From the NCBI RefSeq assembly GCF_004770615.1, contig NZ_RQER01000002.1, positions 186,001 through 250,000 of the forward strand: 64,000 bases of DNA. Direction: 5' to 3'. Origin of the DNA: Leptospira langatensis (lineage in GTDB: Bacteria > Spirochaetota > Leptospiria > Leptospirales > Leptospiraceae). Position 1 is the stretch's first letter. Every line of letters begins with the position of its first letter. A program made the position numbers and the translations under genes. Under the pieces are notes generated by a model. That model saw nothing but the letters and a program-made list of their open reading frames with translations, was not told the origin of the DNA and did not search any database. Below are positions 47,014 through 57,771 of this stretch, piece by piece.

Positions 47014-47671
47014 CTTCATCACCTTATTCCCTTCCAAAATTGCTTCTTACTTTGCGGAAGGTTTGCAAGAGAAGGCCATTCGCAACGGAGTCTTCTCTGT
47101 AAACGTAGTGCAACTGAGAGACTTCTCGAATAATAAACATTTGAAAGTGGATGACACTCCCTATGGAGGAGGCCCTGGGATGCTGCTCAAAGTAGAGCCT
47201 ATCGATCTCGCTCTTAAATCGCTGGGAGAAGAGAAAGGGCTCGTCATCCTAATGACTCCTTCCGGGATCCCATTCGATCAAAGCGTAGCGGAGAAGCTTT
47301 CGACTCAGAAAAAGCCACTTACTTTCATCTCAGGATACTATGAAGGTGTGGATCATAGAGTAACTGAGCATCTTGTTGACATAGAACTGTCCCTTGGAAA
47401 TTATGTAATTTCAGCCGGAGATTTGGCCAGCCTTTGCGTAACAGATGCTGTGTCCAGGCTTTTGCCCGGCTTTTTAGGCGACCGAGAGAGCCTGGATGAA
47501 GAATCTCATAATGAAAGGGATATACTAGAATATCCCCAATATACGAAACCTTCCGAGTACAATGGTTGGAAGGTTCCCGATATACTCTTGGGCGGAAACC
47601 ACGCGGCGATAGAATCTTGGCGAAATGCCAATCGAAAGAAAGTCGACCCCGATATTACGAGGAATTTATGA
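47003..47671 (+). CDS. trmD: tRNA (guanine-37-N1)-methyltransferase
   Basis: The 222-residue SPOUT enzyme methylates G37 of tRNAs with SAM, preventing frameshifts. [37 protein letters not shown], and the C-terminal [28 protein letters not shown] region form the trefoil-knot SAM site. It overlaps rimM by 11 bases and rplS by four. Confidence 0.96.
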   Translation: MKFNFITLFPSKIASYFAEGLQEKAIRNGVFSVNVVQLRDFSNNKHLKVDDTPYGGGPGMLLKVEPIDLALKSLGEEKGLVILMTPSGIPFDQSVAEKLSTQKKPLTFISGYYEGVDHRVTEHLVDIELSLGNYVISAGDLASLCVTDAVSRLLPGFLGDRESLDEESHNERDILEYPQYTKPSEYNGWKVPDILLGGNHAAIESWRNANRKKVDPDITRNL

Positions 47672-48096
47672 AAGAACTTCTGAAAGGCGGATTGCCTACC
47701 GAAGCCAATCGTACCCTGAACTTTAATGTCGGGGATACTGTTAAGGTACACTACAAGATCCAAGAATCCGGAAAGGAAAGGGTCCAGGTGTATGAAGGTG
47801 TAGTGATCTCCATCTCCAATGGCGGAAACGGAAAATCATTCACTGTTCGCAGGGTTTCCTATGATGTAGGTGTTGAAAGGGTATTCCCACTGTATTCACC
47901 TCGTATTGCAAAAATCGAACTAATACGTAAAGGTAAGGTTCGCCGTTCTAAACTCTTCTTCTTAAGAGAACGTTCCGGAAAGTCTGCTCGTATTCGCGAG
48001 TTGAAAGGCGGAAAAGTCCTGGTAGCAGAAGACAGAAAACGCCAAACCGCAGCCGAAGAAGCTGCAACTGCCGCAGCAGCTACTCCAGCAGAATAA
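47668..48096 (+). CDS. rplS: 50S ribosomal protein L19 with an Ala-rich tail
   Basis: The 142-residue L19 starts at the ATG at 47668, which overlaps the trmD stop and has GAGGAA just ahead. The core ([47 protein letters not shown]) is normal. About 25 extra residues at the end ([22 protein letters not shown] region) exceed the usual length of about 115. A hairpin follows 13 bases after the stop. Confidence 0.96.
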   Translation: MKELLKGGLPTEANRTLNFNVGDTVKVHYKIQESGKERVQVYEGVVISISNGGNGKSFTVRRVSYDVGVERVFPLYSPRIAKIELIRKGKVRRSKLFFLRERSGKSARIRELKGGKVLVAEDRKRQTAAEEAATAAAATPAE

Positions 48097-48109
48097 ATCA
48101 TTCTGATAG

Positions 48110-48144
48110 AATTCCAATAGGGCTACAGTCGTCCTATTGGAATT
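48110..48144 (+). terminator. Hairpin after rplS
   Basis: AATTCCAATAGG (48110-48121) pairs perfectly with CCTATTGGAATT (48133-48144) over an 11-base loop. Only scattered T residues follow, so it is a probable but not classical terminator for the ribosomal operon. The rest of the gap up to 48359 shows no gene and no clear promoter. Confidence 0.7.
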
Positions 48145-48359
48145 TCAGTCTTTCACTCTTTTCATCTTTCTTTCAAGCTAGCACTCTTTCCTTCCTATCC
48201 AATAGATTCACTTCTATCCTTTCTCATTCTCTTCGATCCGATAAGAGACCCGTATTCACCGTTCTCTTTTTCTATCCTGAATATTCCCTAAATCGAATTT
48301 GCAATTGTTTCTTCTTTTCAACTAGCAGAAGCTGACTGAAATCTTTTCGAATCGCTCCT

Positions 48360-49055
48360 ATGCCTAAGAATCATTTCGAACCCGAAGAATTTCGCTTTTT
48401 CTCAGAGTATTTACCTTGTGGGATCGACGAAGCCGGAAGAGGTCCCTATGCCGGCCCCTTATCCGTTGCCTTAGTGAGTTTTCTTCCGGAAACCTTGGAG
48501 AAGATCCATTCGGGTGAGATCCTAGCAGGCTTGGATGACTCCAAAAAATTAGCCGAACCAAAACGAGAACGATTGTTCAGGGAGATCCAAGAAAGCGCAC
48601 ATACCGTGGCCCATGCTTTCCTTTCTCACACTTTCATAGATACGCACGGGATCAATCGGGCAGTATTGGAAGGCATCCTCAAATGTTATAGAAAGGGTTC
48701 CAGATCACCGATAGAAAATACTAGAAAGGATTTGCTTCTTCTCATAGATGGGAATTACAATTTTTCTAGATACAAGGAGTCCGAACTCCTAAAGCATAAG
48801 TCTCATTATTATACGAAGGGAGATTCCAGGATCGCGAGTATCGCAGCGGCTTCTATCATTGCAAAGGTAAAAAGGGATCGGTTCATGAAGACGATCGCTT
48901 CCAAATTCCCGGGATACGGTTTTGAATCTCATAAGGGATACGGAAGCGCGGCTCATGAAGAAGCAATTCGCAACCTAGGCATCACAAGAATCCACAGAAG
49001 ATCCTTCACGAAAAAATTCCATGCTCCCCATTCCTCCTCCCAATCCGATCGATAG
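48360..49055 (+). CDS. rnhB: Ribonuclease HII
   Basis: The 231-residue nuclease removes ribonucleotides and RNA primers from DNA. The catalytic [13 protein letters not shown] (D23, E24), LLIDGNYNF, and [18 protein letters not shown] are complete. It begins a new unit downstream of the rplS hairpin. The last 35 bases overlap the next gene, suggesting coupling. Confidence 0.95.
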   Translation: MPKNHFEPEEFRFFSEYLPCGIDEAGRGPYAGPLSVALVSFLPETLEKIHSGEILAGLDDSKKLAEPKRERLFREIQESAHTVAHAFLSHTFIDTHGINRAVLEGILKCYRKGSRSPIENTRKDLLLLIDGNYNFSRYKESELLKHKSHYYTKGDSRIASIAAASIIAKVKRDRFMKTIASKFPGYGFESHKGYGSAAHEEAIRNLGITRIHRRSFTKKFHAPHSSSQSDR

Positions 49056-49824
49056 GAACCAGACACCGATCTCCAAACCGGATCGGGTCCCCGAATCTCA
49101 TCAAATTTCCCTGATCCTAAACTCAGCATCCGGACTTAAAAATCCGGAGTTATTGGATGCGGAATCCAAAGAGGCCCCTTTCTTTCGGGTCTGGGTAAAA
49201 GAAGGGACCAAAGAAGGGAGGGCTAAACTATTCTGGCAAGGGGAAACCATAGAAGCCAATGCAAAGACCCCTTTACTTTCCGGAGAAGAATTACTTTTAT
49301 CCCGAACTTCTTTAGGCAAATCCCCGGAATGGCGCATCTTAGAACGTAAACTCTCGGAGGATACAGGTTCGGAGGAAGCTCCTTCCCCTTTAGAGAAGGG
49401 ATTGACTGGGATCTTAGAAAAGATTCTTCACAAAGAAGAGGGACCGATCTCACAAGAGAATGCTATTGCTTTTCTCAAAAGCTATTTTCCATTTCTAGAA
49501 TGGAAGGCAGAAACTCCCTATTTCGAGTGGGAATGGGAAGGAGGAAATGCAGAAGGTTATTTGGACTTCGAAAGCGAGGAGAAGATCTTTGTTCTCTTTT
49601 TAGAGACCAAAGAAGACGGTCCAAGTCTCTACAGATTCTTTTGGAAGAAGGATGATGCCTCAGACCTGATCCTAACTGCAGTTTTTACTAGTTCCAAAAT
49701 GTACTTGCATATAGGTCAGAATAGGAAAAAATTTAAGCAGTTCTTAGAGGAATCGGGAGTTAAATTCCAAGAACTCAGGATACAATATAAACCCTCTTTA
49801 CAGAGGAGGGAATGGACCGCGTGA
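49021..49824 (+). CDS. FliK/YlqG-like protein, function unknown
   Basis: The 267-residue product has a Pro-rich N-terminus and a C-terminal half (about 175-255) with the strand-helix pattern [15 protein letters not shown]...[21 protein letters not shown], reminiscent of the C-terminal domain of the hook-length protein FliK. No signal peptide or membrane helix is present. It sits between rnhB and an FlhB C-terminal homologue, as does ylqG in Bacillus as I recall. FliK normally binds FlhB's C-terminal domain, so the pair may be a detached relative of that interaction. The FliK likeness is an inference. Confidence 0.55.
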   Translation: MLPIPPPNPIDRNQTPISKPDRVPESHQISLILNSASGLKNPELLDAESKEAPFFRVWVKEGTKEGRAKLFWQGETIEANAKTPLLSGEELLLSRTSLGKSPEWRILERKLSEDTGSEEAPSPLEKGLTGILEKILHKEEGPISQENAIAFLKSYFPFLEWKAETPYFEWEWEGGNAEGYLDFESEEKIFVLFLETKEDGPSLYRFFWKKDDASDLILTAVFTSSKMYLHIGQNRKKFKQFLEESGVKFQELRIQYKPSLQRREWTA

Positions 49825-50075
49825 AATTAGGAATCGCCCTTAAATTTACACCGAAGGAAAATCAAGGTCCTATGGTTTTAGCAAGCGGAGAAGGTACCAT
49901 GGCCGAAAAGATCCGCAGGCTAGCGCTAAAACACGGTATCCCAGTAGTGAAAGATCCTCCTTTGGCGGAGGCCTTGACTCCTATACCTGTGGGAAAGGAA
50001 ATTCCCGAGAATTTATACAGAGCAGTGGCGAGTGTTTTTGCCTTTGTGCTTTCTCAAAAAAGTCCAAGCGAATAA
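49812..50075 (+). CDS. FlhB C-terminal-domain homologue (YlqH/FlhX-like)
   Basis: The 87-residue protein corresponds to the cytoplasmic autocleaved domain of the flagellar export switch FlhB (ALKFTPKENQGPMVLASGEGTMAEKIRRLALKHGIPVVKDPPLAEAL). There is no membrane part. The NPTH autocleavage loop is absent: VKLGIALKF occupies the start, corresponding to the strand after the cleavage site. Such free FlhB_C proteins can substitute for part of FlhB in some bacteria. It overlaps the upstream FliK-like gene by 13 bases. Confidence 0.85.
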   Translation: MDRVKLGIALKFTPKENQGPMVLASGEGTMAEKIRRLALKHGIPVVKDPPLAEALTPIPVGKEIPENLYRAVASVFAFVLSQKSPSE

Positions 50076-50090
50076 GGGACCCCAGAAAAA

Positions 50091-51275
50091 ATGAAAAAGT
50101 TAAGCGTATCCGAACTGAAACCGGGAATGAGATTCACGAAACCGGTCTACTTGGACAAAGAAAATCTATTCATCACTTCCAATACTCCGATCACCGATTC
50201 GGATCTAGAAAGACTGAAACGCTTCGGGATCACTGAGGTACTGACTCACGGAGATATTCTGATCATTGATGTCCCTCCCGAACATCTGGAAACCCAGCTT
50301 GAAGACTTTATTATCAGTACCATCGTAGACGAAGACCTTCTTCCTTTAAAAGGAATGTATGATAATCTAAATCGGATCAAGGTACAGTTTACGAATCTGT
50401 ACAAGAATACATTCAATCTGGTACAGGATGTTTATAGAAAGGCTGCAGAAGACAAGACCTTCGATTTCGGACCGGTAAGAGAGCAAGGAGAAGCCCTCGC
50501 GGATTTCGTAAGAGCTCATAATAATCTTTCCTATTTGATCCTGGGAATGAATAACCCGGGTTATTATCTGTACAATCAGATCACGAATTCCACTCTATAC
50601 GCCCTTATCATAGGAAAGCTTTTGGACTTCTCCCGTCCCAAGATGGTGGATCTAGCGATCTCTTGTCTAGTAGCAGACGTGGGAATGACCAAAGTACCTG
50701 CGACCATCTCTGAAAAATCGGACCAACTCACCGACGAAGAATACAAATCCATTCTGAAGCATACTATCATCGGTTACCAGATCCTGACTCAAAGGATCAA
50801 GGTAAAGAATAGCTTGGCGGTTGTGGCACTGCAACACCATGAAAGATTCGATGGGAAAGGGTATCCCCAAAAGCTAACCGGGGTCGCGATCGAGGAGAAT
50901 GCTCGGATCTATGCGATTGCGGATAATTTCTCCGCACTTATTACAAATCGACCGCATAGACAGAGGGTCCTTCCGCACGAAGCGATCAAGTCCATGATCA
51001 GTATGGATGTGGGTAAATTCGATCTCAAGATCGTTCGGACTTTCCTAAATCAGGTTTCTCTCTATCCTGTGGGTTCCTGTGTGGAACTTTCCGACAAAAG
51101 AGTGGGGATCGTTCTCGCCGCAAATTCGGACAAACCTCTTAGGCCATCTATCCGGATCATCAAAGACGAGTATGGAACCTTTGTGAGAAATCTTCTCTTA
51201 GTGGATCTTGTAAAAGAAAATCATCTCTTTATCGTCAAGGCTCTCGACCTGATCGACGCCACTGCAAACCATTAA
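50091..51275 (+). CDS. Degenerate HD-GYP domain protein
   Basis: The 394-residue soluble protein has an N-terminal region resembling the DUF3391-like part of HD-GYP proteins, a helical middle, and an HD-GYP domain (about 155-310). The motifs [23 protein letters not shown] and [15 protein letters not shown] are kept. The key HD is AD (A195-D196 in [11 protein letters not shown]), and the first metal-binding His is replaced (NSTLYA instead of HSxxVA). Cyclic di-GMP hydrolysis is therefore unlikely; it could be a c-di-GMP-binding or adaptor protein. It starts 15 bases after the FlhB-like gene. Confidence 0.8.
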   Translation: MKKLSVSELKPGMRFTKPVYLDKENLFITSNTPITDSDLERLKRFGITEVLTHGDILIIDVPPEHLETQLEDFIISTIVDEDLLPLKGMYDNLNRIKVQFTNLYKNTFNLVQDVYRKAAEDKTFDFGPVREQGEALADFVRAHNNLSYLILGMNNPGYYLYNQITNSTLYALIIGKLLDFSRPKMVDLAISCLVADVGMTKVPATISEKSDQLTDEEYKSILKHTIIGYQILTQRIKVKNSLAVVALQHHERFDGKGYPQKLTGVAIEENARIYAIADNFSALITNRPHRQRVLPHEAIKSMISMDVGKFDLKIVRTFLNQVSLYPVGSCVELSDKRVGIVLAANSDKPLRPSIRIIKDEYGTFVRNLLLVDLVKENHLFIVKALDLIDATANH

Positions 51276-51317
51276 TTTTTTGTAAACCACGACGGCATTC
51301 TTCGACCCGTTTCGGAT

Positions 51318-51677
51318 ATGAAGAAGCTCCAAAACAATAGCAAAGAAAAAGGAAACCTGGGAGAAGAACTGGCTCAGGACTATCTGACCAAAAACGGTCA
51401 CAAGATCTTAGAGAGAAATTTTAGGATCCGGACGGCAGAGATCGACATAATCACTCTGAGAGAAAACGTCCTACATTTTATCGAAGTGAAACATTGGATC
51501 CAGAGAGAGGAATTCCATCCCTTAGAAGTCTTCACTCCGCAGAAGATGCGTAAGATGAGGACCGCAGCTAAGCATTATTTGGAGAAGGACGTTTCTTTTA
51601 GAAATTATTTTGTCTCCTTTTGTTTGGCATTTATTAACGAAAAAAGGGAACTAACTTTTTATCTGAATCTATTCTAA
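51318..51677 (+). CDS. YraN-family (UPF0102) nuclease-like protein
   Basis: The 119-residue protein has the restriction-endonuclease-like core KGNLGEELAQDYL, LERNFRIRTAEIDIITL and LHFIEVKHW, in which E, D and ExK form the putative metal site. The biochemical role of the family is not established. Its usual neighbours, rnhB and a ComM/YifB gene, lie within 3 kb. The gene is followed by a weak inverted repeat at 51693-51712. Confidence 0.9.
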   Translation: MKKLQNNSKEKGNLGEELAQDYLTKNGHKILERNFRIRTAEIDIITLRENVLHFIEVKHWIQREEFHPLEVFTPQKMRKMRTAAKHYLEKDVSFRNYFVSFCLAFINEKRELTFYLNLF

Positions 51678-51745
51678 AACCTTCGTTAAGCGAATCGAAA
51701 AAGGAGTCGATTTTCGAATTGTCTGCGGGTTCTCAAGGATGAGGA

Positions 51746-51969
<224 letters not shown>

Positions 51970-52003
51970 ACTAACAAAAATAAAACCGTCGAAAGAACGA
52001 AGC

Positions 52004-53539
52004 CTAGGAAACGGCCCTGTTTTCCGGAGACCATCCGGAATTCAGGAAAACAAGGGCCTCCTCCAAATGCTTGAGTTCTATCCCTTCCGAACCTTCCAGA
52101 TCCGCAATCGACCTCGCTACCTTCTTTGCATGAGAAAGTTTTCGAATACTGAACTTTTCCTGAGCAGAAGCACTCATTAGAAAATCGTTACATACTTCGG
52201 AGAGTGGGATAAACGCCTCGACTTCTTCTCCTCTTAATCTGCCGTTATATAATTTTCCAATTTGCTTGTACAATCTTCGTTTTTGTAAGAATGCTGCGAG
52301 CGCAATCGACTCCCGTATTTTCTTCAAATCTACTGAGACAGTTTTTTCCTCTCGAGCCCTAGGCAGACTCAGATGGTAGAAGATCTCGATCCGATCCAAG
52401 AAGGGACCGCTAAAGGGAGCTTGGTAATTTCGGATCGAAGAAAGGGAACAAGTACATATCCGAACGGAAGAACCGTAATAACCGCAAGGACAAAGATTGG
52501 TGGCTCCGAGTAGAAGAAAGGAGGCAGGGTAGGTAACGGACCCGGAGATCCTAGCGATCGTGATCCTTCCTTCTTCCATGGGCTCTCGCAAGGCTTGCAG
52601 ATTTCGGGAAGAGAATTCGGAGAGCTCGTCCAAGAAAAGGATCCCATGGCTTGCGAGAGAGACTTCTCCCATTTTCAAATGAATGGATCCTCCTACCAAA
52701 GAAATATCGGAAGCTGTATGATGAGGATTTCGAAATGGTCTTTTGACATTCCTATTCTTTGTGTTCTCTTGGAAGGACCTAAAAGCCAATAACTCGATTG
52801 CCTCGCTTTCATCGGGATTTGGCAGAAGAGAATAGGCAAGTCTTGCAAGCATCGTCTTTCCCGTGCCGGGAGATCCGGAAAGAAGACAATGATGAAAACC
52901 GGCGCAAGCGATCTGCAAAGCCCGAAGCGCCGGCAATTGGCTCTTATAAAGATCTATTCTTTCCGGGGAATTCTCCACGTGGGATTTAACATTCCTTTTA
53001 GGTTCTCTGGAAATCCCTCCCTTCAACAAAACCTGTAGATCTTTCAGCTGGGAGATCGCATAGATCGGGATCTTTTCCTGAACCGACGCTTCTTCTTTGT
53101 TTGCCCAAGGAACGATGGCGCCGGAAAAATGGGACCGGGCCAAAGAGAGTAAGATTGGCAGGATCCCTTTGATCGGAAGAATAGAACCGTCTAGTCCGAG
53201 TTCTCCCAAGATCAGAAATGTTTCTAGTCTTTCCGGCTCTTGCAATTGGCCGGTCAACGCTAGGATACCTGTAGCAATGGTAAGATCCAGATAGGTACCT
53301 TCTTTCTTTCTGCCTGCAGGAGAGAGATGGACTAGAATGTTACAAAGAGAATAATCGAATCCACTGTTCTCGATCGCGATCCGGATTCTGTCTCCCGACT
53401 CCTTGATCACAGCAGCAGCGAGTCCTGTGATCGCAAACCTAGGAATTCCTCTTTTGATATTGATCTCCACGGAAACAGGAAACGGATCTACGCCATCCAA
53501 GGATGCTCCAAACAATTTAATCAGTCTTAGTGATTTCAT
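52004..53539 (-). CDS. comM: ComM/YifB-family Mg-chelatase-like AAA+ ATPase
   Basis: The 511-residue protein has the Lon-like N-terminal domain of the family (FAITGLAAAVIKESGDRIRIAIENSG, LVHLSPAGRKKEGTYLDL), Walker A GSPGTGKTMLA, Walker B HGILFLDELSEF and the C-terminal helical region. ComM is a hexameric helicase that promotes branch migration during uptake of DNA in naturally competent bacteria, but it is present in many bacteria not known to be competent. It points towards the 65-residue gene and stands opposite to its neighbours. Confidence 0.93.
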   Translation of the reverse strand: MKSLRLIKLFGASLDGVDPFPVSVEINIKRGIPRFAITGLAAAVIKESGDRIRIAIENSGFDYSLCNILVHLSPAGRKKEGTYLDLTIATGILALTGQLQEPERLETFLILGELGLDGSILPIKGILPILLSLARSHFSGAIVPWANKEEASVQEKIPIYAISQLKDLQVLLKGGISREPKRNVKSHVENSPERIDLYKSQLPALRALQIACAGFHHCLLSGSPGTGKTMLARLAYSLLPNPDESEAIELLAFRSFQENTKNRNVKRPFRNPHHTASDISLVGGSIHLKMGEVSLASHGILFLDELSEFSSRNLQALREPMEEGRITIARISGSVTYPASFLLLGATNLCPCGYYGSSVRICTCSLSSIRNYQAPFSGPFLDRIEIFYHLSLPRAREEKTVSVDLKKIRESIALAAFLQKRRLYKQIGKLYNGRLRGEEVEAFIPLSEVCNDFLMSASAQEKFSIRKLSHAKKVARSIADLEGSEGIELKHLEEALVFLNSGWSPENRAVS

Positions 53540-53630
53540 ACTAAGGCCAGGTCCGAAAAAATCTTCTTAGAGCGCTTTTTTTCGAAAAACTAGTTTATCC
53601 CCTCCGGTCACTGAATATCTTTTGCAGGAA

Positions 53631-53996
53631 ATGGTGCGAATCCTGACCCTTCTCCTGGCACTTTTGACCCTAGGGTGCAGTGCCCGGCTGATCAAGAAGG
53701 ATCGATTGTTCGAGATCAATAATCATTACCAGGACCGGATATACTCCCTCAAAAAAGACACGAAGGTATCCGCCAATGAAACGTTCAAGAAAGGGATGTT
53801 GGTTCGGATCTATATCGAATCGACTCCTTCCTTAATTAAGATCAAGTGCTTCCCGGCAGACCAAAAGCGGGAACATGCGATCGGAAGGTTGCTTGCGTAT
53901 CAGGTAAACGAGGATTTCGAGAAAAAGGCCATCAATATAGAGGATTTGGATAAGATCGTAGCAAATGAGCTCACGGAATACAAAAAGAAAAAATAA
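53631..53996 (+). CDS. Small lipoprotein upstream of the type II secretion genes
   Basis: A 121-residue product starts from the ATG at 53631; an upstream TTG at 53622 is in frame. The signal peptide ends in a lipobox (LLTLGC, lipidated Cys16). The mature part is basic with mixed strands and helices and ends in a Lys run. It overlaps the LysM-M23 gene by 32 bases, and both precede gspC-K. The size, lipobox and position suit a secretin pilotin or other secretion-associated lipoprotein. No pilotin motif can be shown from sequence alone. Confidence 0.65.
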   Translation: MVRILTLLLALLTLGCSARLIKKDRLFEINNHYQDRIYSLKKDTKVSANETFKKGMLVRIYIESTPSLIKIKCFPADQKREHAIGRLLAYQVNEDFEKKAINIEDLDKIVANELTEYKKKK

Positions 53997-54981
53997 ACGA
54001 CCTATATTCCAAGGTTCAAGAAGGCAACCGGACGCGACCGATATTAAATACGTGAAACGGACGATTCTTTGCCTTCCCATTATATCCGCCATGGTGGCTT
54101 CGGCTTTATCGGCCGAGCCTGTAAAAAATTACGATACCGCGATCAGCGATTATGCGAACCGCGACTCTTCCTTCTTTACCGACAAGGAAGAACGTAAGAT
54201 CAAGCAACTATTCTCCCAATCCCCGGAAGAATGGGAGACTGCGGACAAGTATTCTTCTCTCAGCTATAATAAGGATAAGTCCAATTTGGAACTTCCTTCT
54301 TTCATTAGCATCAATCCGATCATTTCCTCCAAGATCATTAACCAGAGCGGTATTATCCTCAAATCCTACGTGGTAAAACCAAAGGATACTCTATTCAGGA
54401 TCGCTAAAGCACTTAGGACCACGGCTGCCAAGATCACCGAAGCGAACGGTCTTAAAAAAGGTTCCGTTCTCAAAGTAGGCCAGAGCCTGAGCATTCCCGT
54501 AAAGGTGGGTAACGCGTCCCGCCAAAAGGTGGAATACAGAAGGGTATTCCTAACCCCGGTCTTAAATTCCAGGGTCACTTCCAGATTCGGAAAAAGGAAG
54601 GACCCATTCCATACCGGAGGAGGGGGCTATCATACCGGGATAGACCTGGCCGGACCTCAGGGAGCTCCTATATTGGCATCTGCGGAAGGAACCGTAAGTT
54701 TTGCTGGAGTGAATGGGGGCTACGGAAATTCTGTCATTATTGATCACGGAAACGGATATAGAACCATGTATGCGCACTGCGCGAAAATTACCGTCGAAGA
54801 GGGAACGAAAGTTAAACCGGGGACGGTCATAGGTGCCGTAGGTCGAACAGGCTCGGCTACCGGTTCCCATCTCCATTTCGAGGTGTTCTACGACGGAAAG
54901 AGGATCAATCCTGAGGCAGCGCTCAGAAAGACCTTAAAGATTGTTACCAACCTAGATACCGGTAAGGTAGCAAAGATCTAG
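53965..54981 (+). CDS. LysM-M23 peptidoglycan endopeptidase
   Basis: The product has 338 residues from the ATG at 53965. A GTG at 54052 would give a cleaner signal peptide ([21 protein letters not shown]) and may be the true start. A LysM domain (about 132-178, [16 protein letters not shown]...[10 protein letters not shown]) binds peptidoglycan. The M23 domain (about 190-330) has the zinc ligands in YHTGIDLAG and SHLHFEV and the active-site H of MYAHC. It could open the wall for the secretin, given its place directly ahead of gspC. Confidence 0.9.
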   Translation: MSSRNTKRKNKRPIFQGSRRQPDATDIKYVKRTILCLPIISAMVASALSAEPVKNYDTAISDYANRDSSFFTDKEERKIKQLFSQSPEEWETADKYSSLSYNKDKSNLELPSFISINPIISSKIINQSGIILKSYVVKPKDTLFRIAKALRTTAAKITEANGLKKGSVLKVGQSLSIPVKVGNASRQKVEYRRVFLTPVLNSRVTSRFGKRKDPFHTGGGGYHTGIDLAGPQGAPILASAEGTVSFAGVNGGYGNSVIIDHGNGYRTMYAHCAKITVEEGTKVKPGTVIGAVGRTGSATGSHLHFEVFYDGKRINPEAALRKTLKIVTNLDTGKVAKI

Positions 54982-54991
54982 AAGGTTCCCG

Positions 54992-55031
54992 AAAAAGAGC
55001 CGTCTCGAATCGAATTCGATCGGCTCTTTTT
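54992..55031 (+). terminator. Intrinsic terminator before gspC
   Basis: AAAAAGAGCCG (54992-55002) pairs with CGGCTCTTTTT (55021-55031) over an 18-base loop that itself contains an AATCGAATTCGAT palindrome. It ends the lipoprotein-M23 transcript and separates it from the gsp operon. Confidence 0.88.
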
Positions 55032-55064
55032 AAACTAATTCCCTAGGCAAGATCCAAGGCGACA

Positions 55065-55967
55065 ATGAACGCAATTTTTATAGAATTACGAAAGCATACT
55101 TTCTATGCTCTAATACCTATAGTCGTATTCTTTTCCTTTTCTCTAGCCTATCTTTGCCGTGGTATCTTGCTCCTCTTTCTGACCCCTGACGTACAGACCG
55201 GTTCCGCTTCCGTCGCTCCCAGAAGACCGGTGAATCCTCCCATGATCTCTATGGACTCCTACAAGGAAATGGTCACTGGGAATTTATTTAGGGGAAGTCT
55301 TGCTCCTCCTCCGGGAGAAGTTGCTGCCGGCGCTGGAGGTCCAGGTGCACCGGGAGCTCCGCCCGATACGGGAGAAGGTGAGGACATGCGGATCACCGGA
55401 ACTCTTAGCGGTCACTGGAGTTTTGCCCGAGTGACTATTTTAGAAAAAGGGAAACAATACGCAGAAGAATTCGCCACCGGAGAGACCATTGCCGGATACA
55501 AGGTGAAGTCCATTCTTCTGAACCATGTAATATTAGAGAAGGGTGGCTCTCCCTTAAAAGTGGAGATCGGCCAGACCCCAGGAGAGGCTAGAGCCAAACT
55601 GGGAGCGGCAGCGGCTGCACCTGGAGCTCCTTCTTCTCCTGATTCCGTTAAGAAGATCCTGTCTCGCCAGGACGTGAATCGTAAACTGGCGGACCCTACC
55701 GCAATTTATAGAAATGCCAGATTCGGCCCCTTCCTCGAGAATAACATAATCGGGGGCTATAAAATTTATAGCATATCAAACGATCATATTTTTTATTCCC
55801 TAGGAGCGAGGAACGGAGACGTGATCCGCCGAGTGAACGGAATGCCCCTGAACGATACGGTTAAGATGATGGAGATTTGGAATTCTCTCAAAACGACCGA
55901 TAAAGTATCCGTAGATGTGGAGCGCGGGGGAAAGGTTTTGTCTTATGAATTTATTATCCGGAATTAA
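55065..55967 (+). CDS. gspC: Type II secretion protein GspC
   Basis: The 300-residue inner-membrane protein has a short cytoplasmic tail, one membrane helix (about 15-38), the homology region ([18 protein letters not shown]...[22 protein letters not shown]), Gly/Ala/Pro-rich linkers (including [12 protein letters not shown] and [11 protein letters not shown]), and a C-terminal PDZ-like domain ([17 protein letters not shown]). GspC connects the inner platform to the GspD secretin. It starts the gsp operon. Confidence 0.9.
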   Translation: MNAIFIELRKHTFYALIPIVVFFSFSLAYLCRGILLLFLTPDVQTGSASVAPRRPVNPPMISMDSYKEMVTGNLFRGSLAPPPGEVAAGAGGPGAPGAPPDTGEGEDMRITGTLSGHWSFARVTILEKGKQYAEEFATGETIAGYKVKSILLNHVILEKGGSPLKVEIGQTPGEARAKLGAAAAAPGAPSSPDSVKKILSRQDVNRKLADPTAIYRNARFGPFLENNIIGGYKIYSISNDHIFYSLGARNGDVIRRVNGMPLNDTVKMMEIWNSLKTTDKVSVDVERGGKVLSYEFIIRN

Positions 55968-55974
55968 CGACTAG

Positions 55975-57768
55975 ATGCGCAAAAATGAATTAAGATCCAG
56001 ATACCTTAGAAACGCGACCTTTATCGTATTGCTGTTGCTTTCCATGCAGGAAAATCTATTTTCGCAATCCGCGAAAAAGAAGAGAAGCGCTAGTGCAGGC
56101 AGCTCTACAGCGGAAGAAACTAAGGAAAGAACCTTCTTCGCGAACTGGAGAGACACTGAACTTAACGATTTCTTAAAGGGAATGAGCGCCATTCTTAAGA
56201 AGAATATCCTTTTGGATGAAAGCCTAAAAGGGAAAAAGATCACGATCATCTCCCAAAAAGAGATCCCGATCAGGAACGCATTTCCGTTCATGAAAGCTGT
56301 CTTGGAATCCATGGGATTCGCGGTGGTCGAGGAAACGGATCTGATCACCATCGTAAAACTAAAGGACGCTCTTGCAAGATCCCCTTATGTTCGAGTGGGC
56401 AAAGAACCCATTCCAGAAGGGGAAGCCTCCGATAACCGAATCATCACTCAGATCATTCCTGTGGAAAATGTCAAACCGGAGGAATTGGAACCGATCCTAA
56501 AACGTCTAACGTCTCCAAACACGGATATCATCGTTTATAGAAATACGAATACGATCGTTCTTTCCGGTTCCACTGCGGATATCAATAAACTCCTGACGCT
56601 CGTCAACGAGTTAGACGTAAGACCGGAAGAATCTACTCCTGGTGCTGTGGCTTCTGCCGGAGACGTTCATATTTATACTCTGGAATATAGCGAAGCGGAG
56701 AAGATCTCCGCGACTCTGATCAAATTGGATACTCCTACAGTCGGAGATACTCCTATCCCAGTGGCGGCTCCGGGTGCCCCGGCTCCTCCCGCTCCTAAGG
56801 TGGAGAAGATCAAGGCAGTTGGTCATAAGGAATCCAACTCTGTTATCGTAACCGCAACCGAATCGGAATGGAATGAGATCCGAAAGATCATCCGGATCTT
56901 GGATTCTGCCAGAAAGCAGGTCCTGTTAGAGGTTCTGATCGTGGAGTTAACTTCTACAGATACGAACGACTTCGGTATTGACTGGAGATTCCAAGGACAG
57001 GGTCCGTATAGCCAGTTCAACTCGGGACTCGCAAAAGAAGGAAATATCATCAACTCCAGTGGTAGGATCAACCCGAACCTAAACACTCTCTCCGGTTTTT
57101 CCTTGGGCTTTGTACAAGCAGGTGCCCAGCAGATCCTAGGGATCTTAAGCGCGAACCAAGGAAATGAGAACTTCAACGTATTGTCCGCTCCTCAAGTACT
57201 TACACTGGATAACCAAGAGGCGGAGATCAACGTAGGACAGGACGTTCCTGTTAGGACCCAAAGTAGGAACGCAGGTCTCGGTGGTGCGAACGCAGTGACT
57301 GTCGACAACTACGAGTACCGTCCTACTGGTATCAAACTCAAGTTCACTCCTCATGTGAACAAGAACAACAAGATCACCTTAGATCTACTACAAGAGATCA
57401 AGAACATCGCCTCTATCGCTCTTGCAGGTGGAAACCCTACCTTCAACAGAAGGGAGGTAAAGACAACCATTACCATCGACAATAGACAGACGATCGTGAT
57501 CGGGGGTTTGATCTCCAATGACAAACAGAAGCGTCTCATCAAGATCCCTTTACTTGGGGATATCCCTTACTTGGGCTGGATCTTCCGTAGGACCACGGAA
57601 CAATTAAAAAAGACGAATTTAATGGTTTTTATTACTCCACATATCTTGGATAATAGGGAACAGGCTGATAAAATCACGGTCAAAAAGAAGCTCCAACAAG
57701 AAAGATACGAGTTGGAAAGAGAAAGAGTTCTAAACAAGGAAGCCACCATTAAGGAACGCGGAGAATAA
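55975..57768 (+). CDS. gspD: Type II secretion secretin GspD
   Basis: The 597-residue outer-membrane channel has a signal sequence (about 10-32), N0 ([22 protein letters not shown]), N1 and N2 domains (NADI-like [18 protein letters not shown]), an Ala/Pro-rich loop in N3 (GAPAPPAPK), and the secretin core ([58 protein letters not shown]). It lacks a long S-domain at the C-terminus, which may bear on how a pilotin would bind. It follows gspC by 7 bases. Confidence 0.95.
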   Translation: MRKNELRSRYLRNATFIVLLLLSMQENLFSQSAKKKRSASAGSSTAEETKERTFFANWRDTELNDFLKGMSAILKKNILLDESLKGKKITIISQKEIPIRNAFPFMKAVLESMGFAVVEETDLITIVKLKDALARSPYVRVGKEPIPEGEASDNRIITQIIPVENVKPEELEPILKRLTSPNTDIIVYRNTNTIVLSGSTADINKLLTLVNELDVRPEESTPGAVASAGDVHIYTLEYSEAEKISATLIKLDTPTVGDTPIPVAAPGAPAPPAPKVEKIKAVGHKESNSVIVTATESEWNEIRKIIRILDSARKQVLLEVLIVELTSTDTNDFGIDWRFQGQGPYSQFNSGLAKEGNIINSSGRINPNLNTLSGFSLGFVQAGAQQILGILSANQGNENFNVLSAPQVLTLDNQEAEINVGQDVPVRTQSRNAGLGGANAVTVDNYEYRPTGIKLKFTPHVNKNNKITLDLLQEIKNIASIALAGGNPTFNRREVKTTITIDNRQTIVIGGLISNDKQKRLIKIPLLGDIPYLGWIFRRTTEQLKKTNLMVFITPHILDNREQADKITVKKKLQQERYELERERVLNKEATIKERGE

Positions 57769-57771
57769 GCA

